Shown piece by piece: positions 32,985-43,400 of a DNA stretch of 64,000 nt. Location: positions 604,695,659 through 604,759,658 of the forward strand of contig CM061142.1 of the NCBI GenBank assembly GCA_030789695.1, read 5' to 3'. Each line of letters opens with the position of its first letter. The first letter of the stretch is position 1. Below the pieces are notes generated by a model. The model was given only the letters and a program-made list of their open reading frames with translations, searched no databases and had not been told where the DNA came from. The position numbers were made by a program, and so were the translations under genes. Source of the DNA: Scilla litardierei (taxonomy: Eukaryota; Streptophyta; Magnoliopsida; Asparagales; Asparagaceae).

Positions 32985-34714
32985 TCCTACCCTCCTTAAA
33001 ATAATTCCGTCCTCGGAATTTCTTAAACAAATAATCTTTGTTATGAAGAAGCTTAAGCAAATAAATGATAGGAAAGATAGTAGTCTAGTAAATCAGGTTG
33101 TAAATAACTTGAAATATAATGTGACATCACAGCATCTAGAAAGCAAGAGATGTTACATATGAATACATACTATTGACATCACCATAGCTTCCGTAACTAT
33201 TCCTGAGACTAGTATCATTACAATAGTTACTCTGACTTCTCAAGTAGTCGAAAATTAACATGAGATGATAACATCACATGAAAATGAGGGCTATTATGAT
33301 GACTACATCTGTTCGAACTTGGAACCTGAGGTGATAAGCCACTAGCAAGCTATTTAAACCACATAAACCGGAAGACCATAAAGTTTATTCGTGCTACTGG
33401 TGACTAACTGGATCTAGCCACAGATGTCATTCATAATATATCATGTAATGATTAATCCACGGGTACCAACAACATCACTTTCCATAATGCACATCCACAT
33501 GCTATCGTCCAGATCAACGCCCAAAGGTAAGTACAGGGCCAACACCCAAAATCAGTACTCACTTCTAGTATTCCTTCCATCAATCTCCATAATATCCCAC
33601 AATAAGGCAAGATCCAAGCTCTCATCCAGAGCCAAGCACAAGGCCTACATCCAACTTCAACTCCCAAGGCCAAAATCATGCCAATAAGCATCGCCATCAT
33701 TCCTTCCGTAGACCAATACTTGACATCCGCAACACCCAACATTACCCAACAAATAAATAACCAAAAACACACTTTTCCGCAAACCAAAAGGAGTAGTCGC
33801 AAGAGGAAGCCTAGACGGGACATCAATCTAGGTGAGACCCAGGGCAGAGAGCTCAAGAGAAGCCCAATGATCATGGCTTCCCAAGATCTCAGCCACACGG
33901 CGGTAGCGAAGGTGGTGGCGAGGGTCGTCGCCAAGGCCAAAAATCCCAAAACATATCGTCGGAGGGCCATCGGTGGTTGTGACTGCTTGACGTGGCGGGT
34001 GTTACCGGAGTAGGGTGTGGTGGTGGAGCTTCGGGTGAGGTCAGAGGAGCTTTTGAGGCGAGATGGGTTGACTTCGCTTGGGAAAGAGGCCGGGAAGAGG
34101 AGTGGAAGTCGATACGGCTTAAGGGAAACTACGGGGTGGCTTGGTGAGGAAGAAGAAGGGGGTCTTTTAAAGAAAAAGAGGGGCACCGAAAGTCGTCGGT
34201 AGGGTGGGGTAGGGTTAGGCATGAACAGGGCTCGAGGTGAGGATGAGGACAAAAAGCAATAACGAGGGCAGGTGGTAGGTGGGAAAGGAATTCAAACCTA
34301 TGGAAAATCGGGCACAAGATAGAAAGTAGGGGGTTAGAATAGAAATACGATCTCAAGAAGATGTAACAACATATACTTGTACGTCGGGTTTGGCTCGTCT
34401 CAAATCCTTTAGCATCATCCTCCAATACTTCTGAGTGTCCTTCAATTTACTTCCGTTGTCGAGCTACCCTCCTTAAAATAAACGTAGCGAGTTTTCAAGG
34501 TCAATCGAAAGGTCATCAAGTTAAAGGAAGAGTGATGGGAATCAAGGAAGTCCTAAGATAGTAATAAGGATGCTTTACCCATATATCCAATACGGGTGAA
34601 CACACAAGACATCATGTACTCGAGAGTTCTATTTGAGTATTTTATACCGTACACCCTGATCTTGCTATATTGTTCACGAGGTAGGTAGCGCGGACCTACG
34701 TGGGCCACCAAAAC
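32985..34714 (-). other. Internal domain of the LARD
   Basis: On the element strand: PBS-like region (34714-34690), a second purine block TTATTTTAAGGAGGGTAGCT (about 34480-34462), a 266-codon open frame (34252-33452), AT-rich DNA, a conserved ATTCCGAGGACGGAAT inverted repeat (33019-33004) and the polypurine tract (32997-32985). No capsid, protease, RT or integrase motif is seen in any frame. Confidence 0.75.
33452..34252 (-). CDS. Hypothetical 266-aa ORF in the LARD internal domain
   Basis: The longest frame in sense orientation inside the LARD. The first 95 residues are basic and Ser/Pro-rich; from about residue 96 it is strongly hydrophobic, with several possible membrane spans (VLGFLALATTLATTFATAVW, a Leu-rich stretch near residue 150, and others). 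The second half has two related segments, each with Gly-Cys-x-Pro-Cys followed by a Trp-rich helix (about residues 203-235 and 238-262). I recognise no family. It may be chance: the second half comes from GGCCAAG/CCAAGGCC-like text that repeats on the other strand. Treated as unproven. Confidence 0.25.
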   Translation of the reverse strand: MSSSSPRALFMPNPTPPYRRLSVPLFFFKRPPSSSSPSHPVVSLKPYRLPLLFPASFPSEVNPSRLKSSSDLTRSSTTTPYSGNTRHVKQSQPPMALRRYVLGFLALATTLATTFATAVWLRSWEAMIIGLLLSSLPWVSPRLMSRLGFLLRLLLLVCGKVCFWLFICWVMLGVADVKYWSTEGMMAMLIGMILALGVEVGCRPCAWLWMRAWILPYCGILWRLMEGILEVSTDFGCWPCTYLWALIWTIACGCALWKVMLLVPVD

Positions 34715-37700
34715 TGTAACGACCCGATTCCCGGGCCCGTTACTTTTTGGTATTTGCGCAGGTTCTGCAGTTAACCAGTGAAAACAAAATAGCCACGATG
34801 CAGAGATGTACAAAAATACCCAAATAGTGTCCAATTATTACATCCATATTGTACAAAAATGTTCCAACAGACGTACATGAAGAAAAGAAAATACAACTGA
34901 AAACAACTCTGAAAGCTGCAGACTCACGGTCAAATTCTGGTGCTATTAACTCTAGAGCATCTGCCTCCATATGTACGTCGTCTGCGGTGCCACAGAGATG
35001 GAACCGTAGGTAAGTCACAACAATTCTAGCAATAGAAACAAAGTGGTGCAAAAGTATGGAACAGACTATGATAAACAAAAGATGGTCAGATAGGTACAAA
35101 AAGTAAAGTATGAGCTGACAGGTATGTAAGAGTGATAAGTAAAGTACTAGTAACTGTTCAGGTGTGGTAAGAAAAGTGCATGTAATGCATAAGGTAAAGG
35201 TGACTGTACAAGTGCAAAAGTAACGACTGTGGCGTGGTATGTGGTAGTAACAATATTTTGACCAATGGGATGGCAATAGTAAGACAACCAGGTTAACATT
35301 GTTTTGACCAATCGGTAATGGGATGACAATAGGTAGTCGTAGTAATGCTTAAGAAAAGTTGAGCGTTGTTTGGCTATCTAATAGTGGTAGGCAGGCCTAA
35401 TAATAAGAAGTCTAACTTAACTTCCAAATCAGCCAGTCAGTCAGGGCTTGAAGGCACAGGTCACTTCAAAGACCGCAGGAACAAGTCCATTGGTTGACCA
35501 ACCCCCTTCCCATTCCTTCCTAGACACTGATTCGGTCGTAATTTAAGACCGCTCATTATTAAACCGTTCTATCACGTTCGAGTAGTCTCAACTTAGTCCG
35601 TAGAATAGTAGTGGTCGTATTATTAATTAGTGCAACATCAATCAAACTAGTGCATCAGTCTTAAATGCCGCAAGGGCCCAATAGTGTGCTCAGTAAATGT
35701 GCTCTGTAAATGCCCGAGGGCCCAATAGTGTTCTCGGTAAATGTGCTCCGTAAATGCCCGAGGGCCCAATAGTTTGTTCCGACAATACAATCAACCATGT
35801 GTACAATACAGCAATCAAACTAGTGCATCAGCCTTGGCTCGAGTGTACGATATGCAACCAGAAGTGCACCCATCCCACGGAGCAACTCGTGGAATATCTA
35901 CCTACCATTCCTGCAGGGTGATGGTACAGCTTAACTAATAAGGGTGGACCCGGTCACTCCCGCACACTGCGTAGCTCAAGACTACCCCGTATCCCGTGTA
36001 TTATCATAGTCCAATGTTCATATCAATGTTCGTATCAATGTGGCCTCGTGGGCCCTGTATCAATCAGCTAGTGCAACAGTCTTAGCTCGAGTGTACGATT
36101 TGCAACCAGAAGTGCACCCATCCCACGGAGCAACTCGTGAGATATCTACCTACCATTCCCTACAGGGTGATGGTACAGCTTAACTAATAAAGGTGGACCC
36201 AGTCACTCCCGCACACTACGTAGCTCAAGACTACCCCATAACCCATGTTGTATCACATTTCACATTTATATCAGTATCAGTATCCATGTCAGTATCCATA
36301 TCCGTATCTGTATCCGTATGGCCTCATAGGCCCATCATTTCGTACATCCAACAATGTGTACAACAATACGTCCATCAATGAGTACATCAATTATATTTAT
36401 ATGGTAGTTACTTGCTGAAAAGTCAAGGCAGAAGCCTCAACAGAGAATACCAGTCCTGAGCAATGCTTTGAAGTCCAACAACTATGATATTTAATTCCAT
36501 AAAAGTTTACTATCTCAATTTAGTTCGAGCAATGATTTGAAGTCCAACAACTATGATATCAAATTTCATAAAAGTTTACTATCTCAATTTAGTCCGAACA
36601 ATGATTTGAAGTCCAACAACTATGATATCAAATTCCATAAAAGTTTACTATCTCACTTTAGTCCTTTGGTCATTCCACCATTGATTAGTCCTCAAGTTAA
36701 TTAGGTCTCTAGTCAATTGTTCAGGTCAATAACTGTTCTGAGACTATATATGAGATCCTAAGTTCATACGAGTACACTATCCAGATTTCTAATGATAGAA
36801 TTAGAGTGACTTACTCTTTTTGAGATCGTCGTGGCAAGACGAGGTTGGAGTCAGAGCTTATAAAGATGCTGGTGTAAGAAAATGGGTACCTGCAAATACA
36901 AGAAATCGTTAGTTACAGGCTACTCAATTTTCCATCTATTTGATTTGGTCGTTTCGATTTTATAATCCATTGAAACGTTGTCAAAAGGTGTTCTAAATTT
37001 TTCTATAGGCTAGGTATGATGAAAATAATTTTACTATAGGAGAAAATATTTTTCGGAAGATTATAGTAATTTTTATAATTTTTAAAAGCTCAAAATAGAT
37101 TTAAAACTAATTTTTAATTAAGTAACGTAATTATTCAATAATTTCTCCTGAATGCAATCTGCATCGGAAAGTCGCAAATAAGCTGTCAAAATGACCGTCT
37201 CGAAGAGTACTTTAACATATATTTTTATCGCAAATTAGTTTACGTGAAAATAGTAACTTACTGATTTTTGAATGAAAATAACTTATTTAAATTTTAGGCT
37301 TAAAATTTAATTCTGAAAAATCTAAGCGTCCGATTGAGACGAAACTAGTGTCATTGGGTCCAGAATGTCATTTCTGATTTTCTAGATCTAGTTTCACATT
37401 TTTCTGACTCTTATATTTTTTTCTAATTAATTTAAAACCAATAAGCCCTATTTAAATAATTATTAAAACAGGTATTTACGAAAATACCCTTTCGTATTTA
37501 ACTCCCCCCCCCCCCCCCCCGCTCTCGTTATCGTGCATGGGGCTCGCGGGGCGGCGTGTCGAGTGGCGCCGGTCGTCGGAGGTCGACGTCGTCGGGGTCG
37601 CAGCGTCGTGGAGAGGCAGGCGGCGGTGTTAGTCGGCGGCTGCGACGTCGGAGCGGTGGCTGCAGCACAGCGGAAGGCGAGCGGGTGCTGTGAGGGCGGA

Positions 37701-39137
37701 CGGAGAACGGGCGGAGTTGTTCGGACTTTGACGACGCCGGCGAGGGTCGGGGACGGAGTTACCCTCGGCGACGGCGATGAGGGCTTCGGAGCTGCGGTAG
37801 GCGGCGTGGGTAGCGAGTGAGAGGGCGGAGCTCTCGGGGGTCTATCGACGCTCGACGGAGGGGAAGCTCGGGGGAGGTCTACGCCGGAGCGGGGTGGGGT
37901 CTGCAGCCGTCGGGAGGCTCGGAGAGAGGTGGGGGTCGAAGCGGGAACCTCCGGAGGCCGGCGAAGGCTCGAGCAGCTGTTGGGCTCTTGTCGGAGATAG
38001 GAAGGCGAGGGCTCGAGTGCTCCGGGAGGCGGCATCTCGAGGCAAGCAGAGGAGGCGAGCTCGGAGTACGGCGAGGGTCTGTGAGTGGAGCTCCGAGCAA
38101 GATCGTCGGAGGGGGTTCTCTCGGGTTGCTGGAGGCGGGGGTCTCGCCTTGGGGCGAGGGAGCGACGGGAAGCAGCCGGTGTTGTGGGTCGGAGACGGGA
38201 TGAGCTCGGAGGATGCCTCGTCGGTGATGGGTGCTCGGGGCAGATGCGAGGGTGTAGCGGGGTTTGAGGGGAGACGAAGAGAGAGAAAGCAAGTGAAAGA
38301 GAGAGAGTAGAGAGGGCCGTTGTTGAGTGAAAAAGAATGAGAGAGAGAGACTGTGTGCATGCGCAATGGGGTTGGGTTCGGGGATTATTAGCTGAGGGAA
38401 GATAGGTTTATATAAGTAATTAAATTAATAATTATTTTGTGTTAGTCAAGGGTAATTAATATATTAGGTGGGTTAATAAATGATTTTAGGTGACAATTTG
38501 ACTAAGAGAAGAATTTAGGATAAGTGAGTTTCTCGTGGGCTGCTAGATTATGGTAGATAAAAATAATTAGTAAAAGTGATTAGGGTTAAATAAAATGTTA
38601 AAACATAATTAGTAAAAGTACGAAATTACGATTTTGCCCCTACTAGCAAACGTGTCCGAAAAATTACGAAAACATACCCACGGGATCGTATGGTTGAGAG
38701 GATCACGAATACAAAGTCCGTTTCAGGGTTTGAGCTACGGAAATACTAGTTTTAAGCCAAAACGTTTAGAAAGCGGGTCTGTGGGTTCTCTATTAGTTTG
38801 ACTTCAGAAAATTACGAAATTAATGTGGGAAGCCCTAAATGGTCATTGAATGTTACTGTAAAAGTTTGAAATCGTTTTGATGATGTTCGTATAGAAAATA
38901 AATTCATCAAGCCAAAACGGTAATAACTGAAAATGAATTTATCAAAAACGTTTTGAGTATTTGATGAAATCCGATCTTGCTAAAATACTCCATAACTAGT
39001 CTGATACTTCAAAATATTTTTATAAGAAATTTTTGAAATCAGTAAAACTCCTGACAAACCATTATAAAATAGTTTAAAAATTGAAAAAAATGGTCAAATA
39101 CATAAATAGTTTTTCTTGATGAAAACAGGCCGTTACA
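34715..39137 (-). repeat. LARD 5' LTR (right copy)
   Basis: Nearly identical to 28565-32984, with the same internal repeats (about 35825-36240 and 36457-36660), GC-rich island (37522-38250) and TATA box (about 38414-38404, minus strand). The poly-C run at about 37504-37520 is longer than in the left copy. Confidence 0.9.
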
Positions 39138-40372
39138 TAACACGTTCTCAGGTAGCAGAAGGTCTTTTGCCCTTGGATCCTGAGATAAAGGCAACTGCAA
39201 GGCAACTCGCAGCAGAGAGAAGGAGAAGAGTGGCGATGGTTAAGACTTCCGAGGGACCGCTTCCTCTCCCTCCACCAGAATTGATCCAGGATTTCATGAA
39301 GCATGGCACCATCCTAGCTTCCTTCGTGACCATACCATCGATCCGCGACTGCAACTTCGAGCTAAAGACGAGGCTCATCCTGTTAGTGTAACAGGACTGC
39401 TTCAACATGCTCTCACATGAGAACCCCAGTCACCACGGGGAGGTGTTCTTGACGAAGTGCGCCAGTTCCAGATGCAGGAGATCAGCGATGACACAATCAG
39501 ACTGTGGCTCTTTCCCTTCACCTTGAAGGAGAAGGCCCAATATTGGCTAAAATCCCAGGGGCCCAACACCTTAACGACATGGGAGCAGCTGGCGGACGCC
39601 TTCATCACAAAGTACTTTCTCCCTTCAAAGATGCTTCATCTTCGGAATCAGATAACCAACTTCAAGCAAAGGGGGTAGGAGACATTGTACGAGGCCTGGG
39701 AGCGATATAAGGACCTCCAGCATCAGTGTCCGAACCACAGTATCCATACATGGGACTTGGTCCTATCGTTTTACAACGGTATGTGTTCGAATACGAGGAT
39801 GATTATCGACTCTACGGTAAACAGAGCTATAACAGGAAAGGAGCCGGCTGAGGTCATGAAGATTCTTGAAGTTATGACAGCAAACAATCAGCAGTGGGGC
39901 GACGACAGGTCGTCCTCTAATATTGCCAAGGCCTCAGGAGGAGGCCGATATGAAATTAGTGAGGTGGCAATTTTTGATAGCCATCTCGATTCCCTTACCC
40001 AGCAGATGGCCCGAATGGAGCATCGACTTGATGCTAAGCCCAGCTCATCCCCCGCCATAGTATACGCCACTTATGAGAGGTGCACAGATCAAGAACCCAA
40101 TGGAGGGAATCACTCCTACCATACGCCTCCTCTAGCAATAGAGAAGGCCAATTACACATTAGATGACAGAGGAGGCAACAATGGAGCTTATGGGAACCTG
40201 GCCTGGAGAAATCATCCTGGTTTCCAATACCGAAATAGCAGCGGAGCACAACAGCAGCACCATCAGCAACAGCAGTAGACTTACTATCATCATCATCATA
40301 ATCATCCAGGGCAGAGGCCGTTTTCCCCATATAGGCCACCAGGATATCAACAGCAGTATCAGCAGCAGCTAG
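39138..40372 (+). pseudogene. gag: Athila C gag, second exon-like part after the LARD
   Basis: Gag of Athila C. Its ATG is at 28556-28558; the LARD sits right after codon 3, and coding resumes after the target duplication at 39143 with RSQVAEGLLPLDPEIKAT. The conserved core is in the frame of 39457-39678 (LWLFPFTLKEKAQYWL) after a shift near 39400. A TAG at 39676-39678 ends that frame, but coding text reads on from 39685 (WERYKDLQHQCPNHS, VMTANNQQWGDDRSS) to a Gln/His-rich end with a stop near 40276. The Tekay-type LTR cuts it at 40373. The apparent ATG at 39116 belongs to the LARD and is not the gag start. Confidence 0.85.
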
Positions 40373-43355
40373 TGTCACGCCCCGCTTCCCAAAACAACGG
40401 AGGCGAAGCGTGACGAAGGCCCGCTTAGGCTGGGACGAGAAGCCCGGACCCAATAAGCGTCTGTGTGGTACTCCAAGACAAAGGAACAGGTCCCTGCATG
40501 TTAGTGGAGAACAATAAAAGTACTGAAATAGAAAACATTCATTTTATTCCAAATTTATCAATCCAGAGTACTGAGAATCTAACAAAAGCCTGAGTCGGCT
40601 ACAACGACAGAAATGTAAACTACTGGTGCAAGCACCCAACCTAGACAGAAAGTAAACGATGCCACGCACCCAACAAACTACGGTGGAACCTCTGGATCAG
40701 TAACATGAAGATCTCTAACTCTGGTCCTCCTCGGGCACGTACTCGGGATCGACGTCCTCCGGCTCTACATCCTCGGGTAGCTCTGCCTCGTCGACGTACT
40801 CTGGCTCCACACCTGACGTACATCACCAAAAGAAGGGAACTGTATGTCAGGTAAAGTCTACAAAAGAAGTCAGACTCTACTGCAAGTGTACCGAACTATT
40901 AAACATCAGTTTACTGGTTGATTAGCATGTTGGGGTTATAATAGAGTAACAAAAGAAGTAACGCTGCAGGAAAGTAAAACGTAACAAGTAGTAGTCGTAG
41001 CGTGTGCTACAGACTACGGGACTAACCTAAAGAGGTCATGACAAGACGTGACAAGACCAGCAGGACAGGACAGGGCATGACAAGACAAGACACGTGTGAC
41101 TCGAAGGGTTCACGCCTTACGGTTCGAGGGGGATCAGACCCTCTTGTCGCGCGCACGCTCAACCCTGCCCCAACCCAAGTGCTCAAGACAAGTCCGTACA
41201 AGGGATCACTCGGAGAGTGCCCTATTGCCCACAGGCTGTGTATCAGTACAAGGGATCACTCGGAGAGTGCCGTATTGCCCGCAGGCTGTGTATCCGTACA
41301 AGGGATCACTCGGAGAGTGCCATATTGCCCGCAGGCTGTGTATCAGTACAAGGGATCACTCGGAGAGTGCCCTATTGCCCGCAGGCTGTGCAAAAACAAG
41401 ACACGATGTGACACGACAGGGATAGTTCTTCTAGGGTGTCCACACGCACACACACACAAGATAACCCTACGGTGTCAAAAGTTGTTGTTGTTACGCCTAG
41501 ACTTCGTTGTCAAGTCTAAGTTGTCAGGGCGTCCCGGACGCTATCATTTCACGTCCGGTTCTGTTTGTTCACAGTCTAATAGTTCTAGCAGTTTAAGACC
41601 AAGGCACGGCCAAAAGCGCAAGTGAAGTACACTTGCCTGCGGTGGCGAGTGTGTCGTCCGTCCGGGGCGTCTCTTCCAGGCGGCGTCACGTCCGCAGTAG
41701 TCCGTCTGAAACAGTGTCACAACGACGGTGTCAAGTCGCGATTTTCAATAGATCCTATTTAGGTTCGTTTCTAGGTTGTCGGGGCTACCCTAATCGTCCA
41801 AGTCACGTTTTTGGTGTTTTAACAGCCTAAATCGACCACTACCCTATATGCACAGAAAATTGTCTGATGGTCGATTTCTACAGTGAGCAGCGTTTTACTG
41901 GTGTGGAAAAGTAAATTTAATTATTATTATCCAGTTTTAGTTAGGTTTTCAGTTTCGCTATGGTGTGGGTTGTGCTACGAGTTTCGGGAACCAACCTCTC
42001 CGGTGTTCGATGCGGGATGAGCGTAGCATCTGAACGGTAGAAGATTTGCGTCGCCTATGGCGTCTCGGCTACGGGTAGCGTAGCAAGACTCGTTCGGGCA
42101 GCGGACAAAGTGCGTGAGCAACGAGTAAAGGTGAAACAGCGAGCAACGACGCGATCGATGTCGAAACAGCGAGCTACGGAGGCAAAAACGTCAATACGAC
42201 TTCGCCGGAACACGGCCGTGGGCTGTCCGGCCTAGGAGGAAGTCGCGGGGGTGTCTCCGGTGGTGGAGATCACCGAACAGCAGCGGAAAATGGCAGCAGA
42301 TGCAGCTGCCATTCGCAGCAGCGACCACACCGGTGGAGGAGGGCTCCGGCGGTCGCGTGGGGCTGCGAGGTCGATCGGGGCGGCTGCACGGGCCGCCGGC
42401 GGTGGCTGAGGGGTCGCGCGGTGGTCGGGGGTTGACGAGGAGGCCGGACTGAGGTGGTGGTCGTCGGAAAACGAGAGGCAACGGCGGGAAAAACGCAGCC
42501 GCTTGCTGCTGCTGCCTTCATGCGAAGGACGCCGACGACGGGCCCAGTCGTGGTGGTCGGAGAACAGTCGTCGGTGGGGGAGGTGTGTGTGTGCCGCGAG
42601 GGGAGTTGCGACGGAGAGAGGGAGAGCACGGGTAGAGCTCCGGCGGCCGTCGAATGCGAGAGGGAGGGAGATGTTACGGGCTTGAGGAGTTTTGATGGCG
42701 GCTGTAAAAAAATAAGTGTTTAACGTAGGTTTTAGTTGCACGTGAAAGAGAATAGCTAGGGTTTAGGGTTATTATTATTATAATGAGTAGTTAGCTAAAT
42801 AGACATTAGATATGGGTTAAATGTGAGAGGGGTTTACGGATAGAGGGTGTGTAATCTGGGATAAGTCTAGGGGACAAATAGAAAAGCAGATTAGGAAAGA
42901 TATCATGAGATTAATTAGTGATATAGCCAGATTTGGCTATCAAATTCGAACTTGAATCTGATTTGGGGAGATCGACGGTCGAGGTTTATTCCGGGTGATA
43001 TCTCGCAATCCGGGCGTCAGAAAAATAATCTGAAAATACCGGGGCGATCGTGGAGACGAGACGCACAGATCTACGAAGCCTGATCATGCGCTATGCCTAT
43101 GAAAAATTTACGTAAAATTGGATACTGTGTTTTGAGTCAATTGACTAAAACGCCCCAATCGTTCCAAGTCGTTTTGCGAGAAAACGAGCCGTGAAATGAC
43201 GTGCCCAAAAATTTCTATAAAATTCTACACTCCCAAACGATCACAACGGCATATCACATCGCATATTTCGGAATTCAGAAATGACCAAATAAAACACGTG
43301 CACGACAAAGCACGTGCATGCATCAAATTCATAAGGTCGGAAAGCGACCGTTACA
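40373..43355 (-). repeat. 3' LTR of the Tekay-type element
   Basis: 2983 bp, TGTCACGCCCC to GCGACCGTTACA on the plus strand. It has a 50-bp tandem array (41194-41390), a GC-rich block (42190-42680) and AT-rich sequence with TTATAATAATAATAA near 42770-42785 (minus-strand promoter candidate). The GC-rich block lies downstream of that site on the element strand, the same arrangement as in the LARD LTR. No gene. Confidence 0.88.
41194..41390 (+). repeat. 50-bp tandem array, four copies
   Basis: The unit contains TACAAGGGATCACTCGGAGA and GTGCCCTATTGCCCGCAGGC. The period is exactly 50, so each copy shifts the reading frame by two and the array stays open in all three plus frames. Confidence 0.95.
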
Positions 43356-43400
43356 TTCTACCCCACTAAAATAAAGATTCCGCCCTCGGAATCAACAATA

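Larger units (their letters stand above)
28565..39137 (-). mobile_element. LARD-like non-autonomous element with 4.4-kb LTRs
   Basis: 10.57 kb in total: LTR 28565-32984 (4420 bp), internal 32985-34714 (1730 bp), LTR 34715-39137 (4423 bp). Both LTRs start TGTAACGACCC and end GGCCGTTACA. The exact target duplication TAACA lies at 28560-28564 and 39138-39142. The minus orientation is inferred from a polypurine tract (minus strand AAGGAGGGTAGGA) next to the left LTR, a PBS-like GTTTTGGTGGCCCAC next to the right LTR, and a minus-strand TATA box in each LTR. No gag or pol part is present. LTRs differ at about 1% by eye, mainly single bases and a poly-C length change. Confidence 0.9.

Noticed and set aside
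41194..41390. CRISPR-like array (four 50-bp repeats)
   Set aside because: The units are head-to-tail without unique spacers, inside a plant LTR; it is an ordinary tandem repeat.
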